Source: Yersinia similis (GTDB taxonomy: Bacteria > Pseudomonadota > Gammaproteobacteria > Enterobacterales > Enterobacteriaceae). Taken from it: a stretch of DNA of 64,000 nt. The position numbers were made by a program, and so were the translations under genes. Below are positions 46,233 to 55,836 of this stretch, one piece after another. The first letter of the stretch is position 1, and every line of letters starts with the position of its first letter. A model generated the notes under the pieces. The model was not told where the DNA came from. It did no database searches and saw only the letters and a list, made by a program, of their open reading frames with translations. The stretch spans positions 62,001 through 126,000 of the forward strand of contig NZ_CGBP01000007.1 of assembly GCF_001053095.1 (NCBI RefSeq), read 5' to 3'.

Positions 46233-47585
46233 ATGTTGAGCATTTTCAAGCCCGCGCCACATCAGGCAAGGCTACCCGCAGACCGGGTCGACCCAACCTA
46301 TCGCCGTTTACGCTGGCAAATTTTTATGGGTATCTTCTTTGGTTACGCTGCCTACTATCTGGTGCGTAAAAACTTTACACTAGCCATGCCATATTTAATC
46401 GAACAAGGGTTCTCGCGCGGAGATCTTGGTTTCGCATTATCCGGTATATCTATTGCTTACGGTTTCTCAAAATTCATCATGGGGTCGGTTTCTGACCGTT
46501 CGAACCCACGGGTGTTTCTCTCCGCAGGCTTGATCCTCTCTGCGGCCGTCATGCTGTTCATGGGCTTTGTTCCTTGGGCAACATCCAGTATTGCCGTGAT
46601 GTTCGTGCTGCTATTCCTCTGCGGTTGGTTCCAGGGTATGGGTTGGCCGCCATGTGGCCGTACCATGGTTCACTGGTGGTCGAAGAAAGAGCGCGGTAGC
46701 ATCGTATCAGTATGGAACTGCGCCCATAACGTGGGTGGTGGTTTACCACCATTACTGTTCCTGCTAGGCATGGCGTGGTTTAACGACTGGAAAGCGGCGT
46801 TATATATGCCCGCGTTCGGTGCCATTTTGGTGGCATTAATTGTCTTTGGTCTGATGCGTGATACCCCTCAATCTGTTGGCTTACCGCCGATTGAAGAGTA
46901 CAAAAACGACTATCCAGATGATTACAGCGAAGAAGCCGAAGAAGAGCTGACGGCAAAACAGATCTTTATGCAATACGTGTTACCCAACAGGCTGTTGTGG
47001 TATATCGCCATTGCTAACGTTTTTGTTTATTTACTGCGCTACGGCATCCTTGACTGGTCACCGACTTACCTGAAAGAAGTCAAACATTTCGCGCTGGATA
47101 AATCCTCATGGGCATACTTCCTGTATGAATATGCGGGGATCCCAGGGACACTGCTTTGCGGTTGGATGTCTGACAAAGTCTTTAAAGGTAACCGTGGTGC
47201 AACCGGTGTGTTCTTTATGACACTGGTGACTATTGCCACGATTGTTTATTGGCTGAACCCAGTCGGTAACCCAGGCATTGATATGGCCTGTATGATCACC
47301 ATTGGCTTCCTGATTTACGGCCCAGTGATGTTAATCGGCTTACACGCACTTGAATTGGCACCGAAGAAAGCAGCCGGTACCGCCGCAGGCTTTACTGGCT
47401 TGTTCGGTTATCTGGGTGGCTCGGTAGCAGCCAGTGCTATCGTAGGTTACACCGTTGACTACTTCGGTTGGGACGGCGGCTTTATGGTTATGATCGGCGG
47501 CAGCATCATCGCGGTTCTGTTACTGATTGTTGTGATGTTCAGTGAGAAAAAACATCACGCAGAATTGGCTAAAAAGAACGGCTGA
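46233..47585 (+). CDS. glpT: Glycerol-3-phosphate/phosphate antiporter
   Basis: An OPA-family MFS carrier that exchanges external glycerol-3-phosphate for phosphate, and also takes up fosfomycin in E. coli. It has 450 residues and twelve membrane segments. [13 protein letters not shown]-like [35 protein letters not shown] and [12 protein letters not shown] carry the substrate arginines and conserved histidine region. First gene of glpTQ. Confidence 0.97.
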   Translation: MLSIFKPAPHQARLPADRVDPTYRRLRWQIFMGIFFGYAAYYLVRKNFTLAMPYLIEQGFSRGDLGFALSGISIAYGFSKFIMGSVSDRSNPRVFLSAGLILSAAVMLFMGFVPWATSSIAVMFVLLFLCGWFQGMGWPPCGRTMVHWWSKKERGSIVSVWNCAHNVGGGLPPLLFLLGMAWFNDWKAALYMPAFGAILVALIVFGLMRDTPQSVGLPPIEEYKNDYPDDYSEEAEEELTAKQIFMQYVLPNRLLWYIAIANVFVYLLRYGILDWSPTYLKEVKHFALDKSSWAYFLYEYAGIPGTLLCGWMSDKVFKGNRGATGVFFMTLVTIATIVYWLNPVGNPGIDMACMITIGFLIYGPVMLIGLHALELAPKKAAGTAAGFTGLFGYLGGSVAASAIVGYTVDYFGWDGGFMVMIGGSIIAVLLLIVVMFSEKKHHAELAKKNG

Positions 47586-47770
47586 TTAGCACCAGGTAGT
47601 TAGGCTGTGCCGCTATTCATCGCGTCACAGCCCTCTTCATCCCTATATCCCAAACCCAACATTATTGGCGTTGCTGCCAGGCAGCAAACGAATGACAAAT
47701 CGATCGAAACCGCTAACAAACAGCAACCCCAAGTAAGAAGGGTATAAAACCGACAAATGGAGCACTATTG

Positions 47771-48886
47771 ATGCAAACACACGTCAAAACACTATTGGCA
47801 AGTATGATTCTGGCGGCCTCTATCGCAGGCCCGGTCTATGCTGTGGAGCCAGCATCTGCTGATAAATCTGCACCTGCCATAGATAAAGTCGTCATCGCTC
47901 ACCGTGGTGCCAGTGGCTATTTACCTGAGCATTCACTACCAGCCAAAGCCATGGCCTACGCACAAGGTGTTGATTATCTAGAGCAAGACCTGGTGATGAC
48001 TAAAGATAATGAATTGGTGGTGTTGCACGACCATTATCTGGATCGTGTAACCGATGTTGCCGAACGCTTCCCAGATCGCGCACGGAAAGATGGCCGCTAT
48101 TATGCAATTGATTTTACGTTGCCAGAAATCAAGTCTCTGAAATTTACCGAAGGCTTTGATATTGATAAAAACGGCAAGAAAGTACAGAGCTATCCGAACC
48201 GTTTCCCAATGGGTAAATCTGATTTTCGGGTGCACACTTTCCAAGAGGAAATTGAATTCGTTCAGGGGTTGAACCACTCGACAGGTAAAAATATCGGTAT
48301 TTACCCTGAAATAAAAGCGCCGTGGTTCCATCATCAGGAAGGTAAAGACATTTCCACGAAAGTGTTGGAAGTCCTGAAAGAATACGGTTACACCAATAAA
48401 GACGATAAAGTTTATCTGCAATCCTTTGATGTAAATGAATTAAAGCGCATTAAGAATGAGCTGGAACCTAAGATGGGGATGGATCTGAAACTGATCCAAC
48501 TGATCGCTTACACTGACTGGAATGAAACCTACGAGCAGCTACCTGATGGCAAATGGGTTAATTACAGCTATGACTGGATGTTCAAACCAGGGGCAATGCA
48601 GGAAGTGGCGCAATATGCTGATGGCATCGGCCCTGACTATCACATGTTAGTGGTTAAAACATCAACACCAAAAGACATCAAGCTGACCGATATGGTCAAA
48701 GAAGCCCATGCCAGCAATATGATGGTCCATCCGTTCACAATACGGGCTGACAGGCTACCTAAATACGCCACCGATATTAACCAACTGTTTGATATTATTT
48801 ACAATCAGGCACAAGTTGACGGTGTATTTACTGACTTCCCGGACCAAGGCGTACAGTTCCTGCAAAAACAGCAGCAGCATAAGTAA
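47771..48886 (+). CDS. glpQ: Periplasmic glycerophosphodiester phosphodiesterase
   Basis: Hydrolyses glycerophosphodiesters in the periplasm to glycerol-3-phosphate for GlpT. The 371-residue precursor has signal THVKTLLASMILAASIAG ending PVYA, then the GDPD core IAHRGASGYLPEHS, DYLEQDLVMTKDNELVVLHD and PEIKAPWFH. The ATG after GGAG was chosen; a TTG one codon earlier is also in frame. Second gene of glpTQ, 185 bp after glpT. Confidence 0.96.
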   Translation: MQTHVKTLLASMILAASIAGPVYAVEPASADKSAPAIDKVVIAHRGASGYLPEHSLPAKAMAYAQGVDYLEQDLVMTKDNELVVLHDHYLDRVTDVAERFPDRARKDGRYYAIDFTLPEIKSLKFTEGFDIDKNGKKVQSYPNRFPMGKSDFRVHTFQEEIEFVQGLNHSTGKNIGIYPEIKAPWFHHQEGKDISTKVLEVLKEYGYTNKDDKVYLQSFDVNELKRIKNELEPKMGMDLKLIQLIAYTDWNETYEQLPDGKWVNYSYDWMFKPGAMQEVAQYADGIGPDYHMLVVKTSTPKDIKLTDMVKEAHASNMMVHPFTIRADRLPKYATDINQLFDIIYNQAQVDGVFTDFPDQGVQFLQKQQQHK

Positions 48887-48898
48887 CTCACCGTAAAC

Positions 48899-48945
48899 AT
48901 GGCTCTCTTTTTTCTATTTCTTTTCTTCAGAGGAAAGAGAGCCAT
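48899..48945. terminator. Stem-loop between glpQ and the convergent gene
   Basis: ATGGCTCTCTTT (48899-48910) pairs exactly with AAAGAGAGCCAT (48934-48945) around a U-rich loop. No T-run follows, so its strength as a terminator is uncertain. Confidence 0.55.
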
Positions 48946-48951
48946 AATTAA

Positions 48952-50178
48952 TTACTCAACGGTACTCACTACATTAAGATAGTGATTTCTGTCATTTATG
49001 TTTCCGTAAACATTATCCACGGGTGCAATGGAGGAATCACCTAAAGAGGACATATCCTGAACTAATGTTTCTATATCGAATTGATCTGATATTATTGTCT
49101 TGATACTGTCCTGCCTGGTATTTTCTATTCCAGTTGGTGTCATAATAAAACTATTCTGCTTGGACTCTGGAATTAAAGTGTCGCTATCACCGGATGAAAC
49201 ACGTAGCCTGCTAGGCTCAGCATGGAAGATATCTAATTTATAACCTTTCTCGAAGGGAATAATGGTATTGGAAATATTCGCATTAGTGCCATAAAGTTTT
49301 TCCTCAAACGTAATGTTCCCTTGTTTATCGATCACTTTAATACTGGCATACAGTTCAGCACCGAAATAACAATGGGGAGAGTCAGTGATAATATTAATAC
49401 CTGCCAGTTTACTCTCGTCATCGATGGTCACTGTCGCAATATCACGATCACAGAAGCCCAACAGCTTGAACTGGAACGATACCATCAATTTTGTAGCCGA
49501 ATCGATACCCACGCTGACGATGGGGTCTGTGCTGGCAGGAGGGGTATCAGGAATGATAGGTGTAGAAGTTGTAAGTGCAGAAGTTGTAGGTTCCGGTTCC
49601 GGTGCAGATTCAGATTCAGATTCAGATTCAGATTCAATAATATCTGCGTTACTCCCCACTGAAACTGAGTTTGGATGAATAAAATCGGCTTCTATAATAT
49701 CGGTAGGATAAGATTCCATCTTAGGATCTGTCACGCCTAATGGCGTCATTACAAGAAGAGCAAATGGAGAATTGGGGTCAATAATACTATAAAGATCAGG
49801 AGAACTAACGAGTCTGCTGGGTATAGGGTGGTACATCTCAAGTTGATAGCCCACCTCAAACGGGAGTTCTATTTTCTCTTCTTTTATCTCTGCATCTGAT
49901 AATTTTTTTTGGAAAACCATTGTTCCTTTAGCATCCCACACGACAATATAGATATATTCCTCAGGAATGTAGTCACTACTAAATTTCTTCTCAGCAATGT
50001 TTATATTTATTTTTTTGTTTTTTGAGTCAATATTAATATCGGCCATGGAGTTTAATTTATTACCGAGAAAATTAATCTGCTGAGGCCGTTCATCGATCAA
50101 ATCACTACTATCTAATCTTGTAGCAATAGGGCTTTTCATAGGTATGAAATGGGGGGGGGTAACGTTTACATCACTCAT
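48952..50178 (-). CDS. Two-module putative mucin/carbohydrate-binding protein
   Basis: A 408-residue protein with two related modules, about residues 35-155 and 236-352. They share F-x-LLG, a central YxxI-V-D-KG, a GY(Q/K)L(E/D)(M/I)(Y/F)H-x-(I/E)PSRL block and a closing MTP-x-G(V/I). The second follows the pattern I recall for the putative mucin-binding module (PF03272) of enhancins and M60-like peptidases (PHCYFGAELYASIKV, IFHAEPSRL). No peptidase motif is present. The linker (180-220) is SE-repeat, then Pro/Thr-rich. No signal peptide is visible, so localisation is unknown. A C9 tract covers codons 7-9, and a GATTCA hexamer array encodes the SE linker; both could vary in length. The family call is from memory. 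Confidence 0.6.
   Translation of the reverse strand: MSDVNVTPPHFIPMKSPIATRLDSSDLIDERPQQINFLGNKLNSMADINIDSKNKKININIAEKKFSSDYIPEEYIYIVVWDAKGTMVFQKKLSDAEIKEEKIELPFEVGYQLEMYHPIPSRLVSSPDLYSIIDPNSPFALLVMTPLGVTDPKMESYPTDIIEADFIHPNSVSVGSNADIIESESESESESAPEPEPTTSALTTSTPIIPDTPPASTDPIVSVGIDSATKLMVSFQFKLLGFCDRDIATVTIDDESKLAGINIITDSPHCYFGAELYASIKVIDKQGNITFEEKLYGTNANISNTIIPFEKGYKLDIFHAEPSRLRVSSGDSDTLIPESKQNSFIMTPTGIENTRQDSIKTIISDQFDIETLVQDMSSLGDSSIAPVDNVYGNINDRNHYLNVVSTVE
49607..49636. repeat. GATTCA x5 microsatellite in the linker
   Basis: Five perfect hexamers; on the coding strand TGAATC gives alternating Ser-Glu residues (about 183-191). Length change in whole units keeps the frame. Confidence 0.9.
50151..50159. 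repeat. G9/C9 homopolymer at the start of the mucin-binding gene
   Basis: Nine G on the plus strand, read as C9 in codons 7-9 (Thr-Pro-Pro). It is long enough for slipped-strand frameshifting. Confidence 0.9.
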
Positions 50179-50364
50179 ATATTAACTCCATTCAGATAAA
50201 TTTTGTTTTAATATTAAATTAAAACACTGAGATACTATTATCTTCATGAATATATAGAACGACTAATTAGTCTTTATTATAATTAGTTTAATGTCATTAT
50301 ATAAGTATTTAGCATTGGTTCATGGAATATATAATTTTTAAAGATGAGTGTACGACGCTAATAT

Positions 50365-50388
50365 CCCTGCAACGCCAAGGACGAAGGG
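50365..50388 (+). repeat. 24-bp dispersed repeat, copy 2
   Basis: One mismatch to 23256-23279, same orientation. It lies in the 259-bp gap between the mucin-binding gene and yigL, at the break in conserved gene order. Confidence 0.6.
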
Positions 50389-50437
50389 TGACCGGGGTCA
50401 CCCTACTCTATAACATCATCATACTACTGCGTTAACC

Positions 50438-51247
50438 TTACTCTTCCTTACCTAAGAACATCTTACGCAAGTAGTGTGGTACGGCATCATCAGCGTTAGA
50501 GCCTATCACTTCCAAATTCGGCAACACATCTTTTAGCCGTTGATGTGCGTCGCGCATGATGCAACCTTTGCCAGACATCGACAACATTTCTACATCATTC
50601 ATGCCATCACCAAAGGCGATACAGTCTTTTAGTGAATAACCGATAATTTTAGCAACCTGTTCAAGGGCATGGCCTTTGGACACACCGCCTCCCATCACCT
50701 CAAGACAGGTTGGGAAGGAGAAACTGACGTTAACGCGATCTCCCCAGCGGGCATTAATAGCCTCTTCCAAGATCAGTAACTTGTCATGATCTTCGCAGGT
50801 GAAATAAACCTTACATACACCGTCAGTCGGCAGCAATGCGGGTTCAAATACCTGATAATTGAACACAGACTCACGGAAGAACTCTTCTTGTTCAGGACAT
50901 TCGCGGTTCATAAACCATTCGTCGCCCAGATAGACGTTAGTCAGGATATCCGGATTATGATGTTCAAGATTGTACAAATCACGGGCAATATCCGCATCAA
51001 GGTTATGACTGAAAATCAATTCTCCCTCAGTGTTATGCACGCGCGCACCGTTAGAGGTGATCATAAAAGCACTGATCTCCAAATTATCGCGGATTTGTGC
51101 CACATCGACATGGTGCCGCCCGGTGGCAAAGACAAAATGCACACCACGCTGCGTCAGCAATTTGAGTGTTTCTTTCGTATAAGGGGTCAACGTATGATTA
51201 GGCGATAGCAGCGTGCCATCTAAATCGGAAGCAACAACATGATACAT
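50438..51247 (-). CDS. yigL: HAD-IIB sugar phosphatase / pyridoxal phosphatase YigL
   Basis: A 269-residue HAD-superfamily hydrolase. It has VASDLDGTLLSPNHTL (motif I), TSNGARV (motif II), KGHALEQVAK (motif III) and AFGDGMNDVEMLS (motif IV), closely following E. coli YigL, which dephosphorylates sugar phosphates and PLP. The start giving MYHVVASDLDGTLL was chosen; the longer frame to 51415 would overlap pldB. It lies 34 bp after the pldB stop. Confidence 0.94.
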   Translation of the reverse strand: MYHVVASDLDGTLLSPNHTLTPYTKETLKLLTQRGVHFVFATGRHHVDVAQIRDNLEISAFMITSNGARVHNTEGELIFSHNLDADIARDLYNLEHHNPDILTNVYLGDEWFMNRECPEQEEFFRESVFNYQVFEPALLPTDGVCKVYFTCEDHDKLLILEEAINARWGDRVNVSFSFPTCLEVMGGGVSKGHALEQVAKIIGYSLKDCIAFGDGMNDVEMLSMSGKGCIMRDAHQRLKDVLPNLEVIGSNADDAVPHYLRKMFLGKEE

Positions 51248-51281
51248 AGTGGTATGTTCTAACCTCTGGTGGCGTCGGCGC

Positions 51282-52277
51282 CTAATGGCCGACTGATGAT
51301 TGATGTCGCGCGAAAAAACGCAATATGGCGCTAAGCGCCTCGGCACGCAGTGTGTCCCGCTCAAACAGGATCTCATGGCGAGCACCTTGAATGACCAAAG
51401 GCCGCCCCCCTTCACAGGGGTGCCCCGCCAACGTCATTGCCTGAGAAAAAGCATCGTGGGCTGGGTTATGAACCACCCGATCCTCACTGGCCTGTAACAA
51501 TAATACCGGAGTGGTGATTTTCTCCGCTTCAGCAATAATTTGCTCCCCCACCAGCAAACTTTCACGTAGCCAATGGTAAGTGGGGCCACCCACGCGGATT
51601 TCGGGTGTGTCTGAATATTGGCGCAAATAGCGGCGATAACGCTCGCGGCTGTGAGTCAGCATATTGACCAAATACGGCAGTGGCCGCCAGTGCCCTGTAC
51701 CAATCGCGTAATAATCCCGTAGCTTCTGGTGCCCTTCAGCCCAGTTAACAATGCAGTGTGCCAACCAGCCCGGCAGGGGTAAATGAATACCAAACATGGG
51801 CGCACATAACGCAACGGCATTAAATACATTAGGCTCTTTGGCTAGAAAACGCGTCAAGATCGCGCCCCCCATTGAGTGGGCCAGCGCAAAACGCTGCTGA
51901 TAATGGCTACCGGTAATTTCGAGCTGCACCAGTTGTGTAAAATCATCAATATAATCATCGAATTTAATCACGTGACCACGGTTATGATCATCCAGCATAC
52001 GCCCTGAACGCCCTTGCCCACGATGATCCAGCACCATAACATCATAGCCTTGCTGGAACAGATCATAAGCAACTTCAGGGTATTTGATGTAACTCTCGAT
52101 ACGACCTGGCACCACGACCACCACACGGGTATGGTGCGGTGCGCAAAAACGGACATAGCGAATGGGGATATTATCGACCCCGATAAACACTTGTTCGTCT
52201 CGTTGCTGCCAAAAATCCAACAATGGCCCATTAACAAAAGCAGCAAATTGCTCTTCTCGGGTTAACCAATTATTCAT
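51282..52277 (-). CDS. pldB: Lysophospholipase L2
   Basis: An alpha/beta hydrolase of 331 residues that cleaves lysophospholipids at the inner membrane. The nucleophile elbow is LAHSMGGAI. VVVVPGRIESYIKYPEVAYD and VLDHRGQGRSGR match E. coli PldB. The chosen start gives MNNWLTREEQFAAF with AGG upstream; an ATG six codons earlier is possible. Upstream 52278-52529 holds degenerate short repeats (CTTAG/CTATA) and no gene. Confidence 0.94.
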   Translation of the reverse strand: MNNWLTREEQFAAFVNGPLLDFWQQRDEQVFIGVDNIPIRYVRFCAPHHTRVVVVVPGRIESYIKYPEVAYDLFQQGYDVMVLDHRGQGRSGRMLDDHNRGHVIKFDDYIDDFTQLVQLEITGSHYQQRFALAHSMGGAILTRFLAKEPNVFNAVALCAPMFGIHLPLPGWLAHCIVNWAEGHQKLRDYYAIGTGHWRPLPYLVNMLTHSRERYRRYLRQYSDTPEIRVGGPTYHWLRESLLVGEQIIAEAEKITTPVLLLQASEDRVVHNPAHDAFSQAMTLAGHPCEGGRPLVIQGARHEILFERDTLRAEALSAILRFFARHQSSVGH

Positions 52278-52529
52278 GTGATGACCTAACAGCATAGCGT
52301 AGTTATGTGGCTCTGGTTATACGAGCTTAACTATACGGACTTAGACAGACTTAGCTATATCGCCCTGGTTACATAGCCTGAGTTTATAGCCCTGATGTTA
52401 TATTTTAATAACATAGAGAATATTGATGGCATGCTTTAGCCGACGTTACTCAGAGTTTTGTGAGCCATAGCACAACTATTGGCAATGGGGTATTGTGGCA
52501 TAAATTTACCCATTCAGGGAGCTTTGCCG

Positions 52530-53150
52530 ATGACCTTAGACTGGTGGTTAACCTATCTGCTGACAACATTGATCCTCAGTCTTTCTCCCGGTTCGGGGGC
52601 CATTAACACGATGAGCACTGCCATCAGCCATGGTACGCGTGGGGTCTTTGCTTCCATTTGCGGGTTACAACTGGGCCTGGCGGTGCATATCGTCTTGGTT
52701 GGCGTTGGTCTCGGTGCCCTGCTTTCTCAGTCCCTACTGGCATTTGAAATATTAAAGTGGCTCGGTGCGGCTTACTTAATCTGGCTTGGTATTCAACAAT
52801 GGCGTGCCGCCGGGTCGCTTGATCTGCATACACTGGCAAACAGTATGCCCAGGCGTAAGCTGTTTAAACGTGCGGTGTTTGTTAACCTGACCAACCCAAA
52901 AAGCATTGTTTTTCTGGCCGCGCTATTTCCACAATTTGTGCTGCCACAGCAACCGCAGGTGGCGCAGTATCTGATTCTGGGCTGCACCAGTGTGATTGTC
53001 GATATTATCGTGATGATTGGTTATGCCACGCTGGCTACACGTATAGCTAGTTGGATTAAATCACCACAGCAAATGAAATTATTGAACCGAATATTTGGCG
53101 GCCTGTTTATGTTAGTTGGCGCATTATTAGCCACAGCGCGCAAAGTATAA
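52530..53150 (+). CDS. rhtB: Homoserine/homoserine lactone efflux protein
   Basis: A LysE/RhtB-family exporter of 206 residues, the same length as E. coli RhtB, with five to six membrane segments. [20 protein letters not shown] and [20 protein letters not shown] are diagnostic. The start after AGGGAG was chosen over a longer frame from 52479. It converges on rhtC. Confidence 0.93.
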   Translation: MTLDWWLTYLLTTLILSLSPGSGAINTMSTAISHGTRGVFASICGLQLGLAVHIVLVGVGLGALLSQSLLAFEILKWLGAAYLIWLGIQQWRAAGSLDLHTLANSMPRRKLFKRAVFVNLTNPKSIVFLAALFPQFVLPQQPQVAQYLILGCTSVIVDIIVMIGYATLATRIASWIKSPQQMKLLNRIFGGLFMLVGALLATARKV

Positions 53151-53162
53151 AGAGCCTGTCAG

Positions 53163-53197
53163 GCTAGCCAACCGGGTTAAATACCCAGTTGGCTAAC
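53163..53197. terminator. Stem-loop between convergent rhtB and rhtC
   Basis: GCTAGCCAACCGGG (53163-53176) pairs with CCCAGTTGGCTAAC (53184-53197) with one mismatch and one G-U pair. There is no strong T-run. Confidence 0.6.
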
Positions 53198-53200
53198 CCG

Positions 53201-53821
53201 TTAGCGAGACAATATCAGTTGGATACCAAAACCGGCAAATAACACACCTGCCAGCCCATCAATCCACTTGGAAAGCCGCTGATAACCACGGCGCATGGTG
53301 GGTAACGCAAATACGCAGGCCACCACGGTGAACCATAAGAAGGTTTCACCAACAATCAGGATAAACAACCCCCAGCGCGCACCTGCACCCACGTCATCAC
53401 CGACAAACCATGAGAATACACTACCGAAATAGATAACGGCTTTTGGGTTCGATAGGTTGGTTAGCAGACCACGGATAAATGTACGGCCACGGGCGGGCAA
53501 AACCACCTGTACCTCGCCTTCGGCGACATCATGTTTAGCTCGGGCCGATTTCAATAGCTGCACCCCCATCCAACACAGATACATCCCACCGCCGACCATA
53601 ATAATTTGATGCAACCAAGCCATTTTCTGCAAGATGAGATTCAACCCCATCAGTGCTACCCCAGCCCAGATAACAATTCCTAGCGAGATCCCAAGCACAC
53701 CCATCATAGCCTCACCACGTGAGCGGCTGGCAGCGGTTTGCGATACAAAAAAGAAATCAGGCCCTGGGCTAATCAAAGCAACCAGATGAATAAACGCAAC
53801 GGTGAGAAATAGCATCAACAT
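53201..53821 (-). CDS. rhtC: Threonine efflux protein
   Basis: A LysE/RhtB-family exporter of 206 residues. MLMLFLTVAFIHLVALISPG, FFVSQTAASRSRGEAMMGVL and GLLTNLSNPKAVIYFGSVFS match E. coli RhtC. It converges on rhtB with about 50 bp between, as in E. coli; recQ lies upstream on the same strand. Confidence 0.93.
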   Translation of the reverse strand: MLMLFLTVAFIHLVALISPGPDFFFVSQTAASRSRGEAMMGVLGISLGIVIWAGVALMGLNLILQKMAWLHQIIMVGGGMYLCWMGVQLLKSARAKHDVAEGEVQVVLPARGRTFIRGLLTNLSNPKAVIYFGSVFSWFVGDDVGAGARWGLFILIVGETFLWFTVVACVFALPTMRRGYQRLSKWIDGLAGVLFAGFGIQLILSR

Positions 53822-53924
53822 AGATAAACCACTAATAACAGGGAAGATCGAAAAATTATGCTAACACGCGATTCAATTTTTATCGTTGATAGGATCATCG
53901 AGTAGCACCAATGGCTAACCCGAT

Positions 53925-55772
53925 CTATTCGTCATCGTTGTTATCCACATGATCACGGATCAGGGCCATAAACGGCGCACCAAAACGTTCCAGTTTACGC
54001 TGACCGACACCATTAACGCTTAACAACTCGCTGGCGGTAATGGGCATCTGTTCAGCCATCTCCAGCAAGGTCGCGTCGTTAAACACCACATAAGGCGGGA
54101 TATTACCTTCATCAGCAATCGACTTACGCAGTTTGCGCAGCTTCGCAAACAACTTACGATCGTAATTGCCTCCATAGGATTTCTGATTGGCACTGCTACG
54201 CACTTTCAGGCTCTGAATCCGCGGTACCGCCAGTTGTAATGGCAGCTCTGCACGTAAGACCGGGCGCGCCGCTTCAGTCAGTTGCAAGGCAGAGAACTGG
54301 GCAATATTCTGGCTTAGCAGCCCCAGGTGGATCAACTGGCGCAAAACACTGACCCAGTGTTCATGGGTTTGTTCACGGCCAATACCGTACACCGAAAGCT
54401 TGTCATGGCCCATCTCGCGAATACGCTGGTTATTCGCCCCACGCAGCACCTCAACGATGTACCCTAAGCCAAAGCGTTGCCCCACCCGATAAACGCAAGA
54501 GAGCGCTTTCTGCGCATCTGCCAGACCATCGTAGCGCTTCGGCGGATCCAGGCAGATATCGCAGTTACCGCAAGGTTGCTGTTTGCCTTCACCAAAATAG
54601 TTGAGCAGCACCAAACGGCGACAGGTTTGTGCCTCGGCAAACGCCCCCATCGCATTGAGTTTATGTCGTTCGATATCTTGCTGAGCACCCGCAGGTTTCT
54701 CTTCAAGGCAACGGCGTAACCACGCCATATCTGCCGGATCGTACAGCAGCACGGCCTCGGCCGGTAAGCCATCGCGCCCAGCGCGGCCCGTTTCCTGATA
54801 GTAGGATTCGATAGTTCGCGGGATATCAAAATGCACGACAAAGCGGACGTTCGGTTTGTTAATCCCCATCCCAAACGCTACGGTGGCGACCACCACTTGT
54901 AAATCATCGCGCTGGAAAGCCTCTTGTACCTGCGCACGGCGTTCGTTATCCAGCCCAGCGTGATAGGCGGCAACACTCAAGCCACGGCTTTGCAAACGGG
55001 CTGTCGTATCTTCCACTTTCGCTCGGCTATTACAGTAAATAATGCCACTCTTGCCGCGCTGGTCTTGTACAAAACGCCACAGTTGATCGAGAGGTTTAAA
55101 CTTCTCAACTAAGGTATAGCGGATATTCGGGCGATCAAAACTACTGACCTGAATCAGAGGTTGGTCCAGATTCAGCAGGCGCACAATATCGCTGCGAGTG
55201 GCTTCATCAGCCGTCGCGGTCAATGCAATAACCGGTAGATCAGGAAAACGCTGCTTTAACTGACCAAGAGCACGGTATTCCGGGCGGAAATCATGCCCCC
55301 ACTGGGAAATACAGTGAGCTTCATCCACTGCCAGCAAGGCGGGCCGCCATTGATACAGCTGATCAAGAAAACTCTCCATCACCAACCGCTCTGGCGCGAT
55401 ATACAACAGTTTAATCTGCCCACTGCGGCAACCGTCCATCACCGCCAGTTGCTGTTCGCGGGTTTGCGATGAGTTTAGGCAGCCTGCGCCCACGCCATAG
55501 GCCAACAGTTGGTCAACCTGATCTTTCATCAGAGAGATAAGCGGCGAGACCACTAATGTCAGACCATCGGTCACCAAGGCGGGGATCTGATAACACAAGG
55601 ATTTACCACCGCCGGTTGGCATCACAACCAGGCAATCCTGGCCTGACAATGTCGCGTTGATAATCTCCTGCTGCCCTGGCCGAAATTGCTGATAACCGAA
55701 AGTATCTCGCAATACCTGCACTGCCAGTAATTCCCTGTTTATCACTGCTGCGGTCGACACACTTTTCCCCAA
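53925..55772 (-). CDS. recQ: ATP-dependent DNA helicase RecQ
   Basis: A 3'-5' helicase of RecF-pathway recombination. It has 615 residues with Walker [26 protein letters not shown], the zinc cysteines in [19 protein letters not shown] and CGNCDIC, the winged-helix domain, and a C-terminal HRDC domain ([18 protein letters not shown]). It follows pldA on the same strand after 64 bp, as in E. coli. Confidence 0.97.
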   Translation of the reverse strand: MGKSVSTAAVINRELLAVQVLRDTFGYQQFRPGQQEIINATLSGQDCLVVMPTGGGKSLCYQIPALVTDGLTLVVSPLISLMKDQVDQLLAYGVGAGCLNSSQTREQQLAVMDGCRSGQIKLLYIAPERLVMESFLDQLYQWRPALLAVDEAHCISQWGHDFRPEYRALGQLKQRFPDLPVIALTATADEATRSDIVRLLNLDQPLIQVSSFDRPNIRYTLVEKFKPLDQLWRFVQDQRGKSGIIYCNSRAKVEDTTARLQSRGLSVAAYHAGLDNERRAQVQEAFQRDDLQVVVATVAFGMGINKPNVRFVVHFDIPRTIESYYQETGRAGRDGLPAEAVLLYDPADMAWLRRCLEEKPAGAQQDIERHKLNAMGAFAEAQTCRRLVLLNYFGEGKQQPCGNCDICLDPPKRYDGLADAQKALSCVYRVGQRFGLGYIVEVLRGANNQRIREMGHDKLSVYGIGREQTHEHWVSVLRQLIHLGLLSQNIAQFSALQLTEAARPVLRAELPLQLAVPRIQSLKVRSSANQKSYGGNYDRKLFAKLRKLRKSIADEGNIPPYVVFNDATLLEMAEQMPITASELLSVNGVGQRKLERFGAPFMALIRDHVDNNDDE

Positions 55773-55784
55773 CTATTAGATCTG

Positions 55785-55808
55785 CACAGGCCGGCTAACC
55801 GGCCTGTG
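55785..55808. terminator. Stem-loop between pldA and recQ
   Basis: CACAGGCCGG (55785-55794) pairs with CCGGCCTGTG (55799-55808) around four bases. No T-run follows on the minus strand, so read-through into recQ is possible. Confidence 0.6.
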
Positions 55809-55836
55809 TCTGAAACTGTTATAACGCCGGATGACG

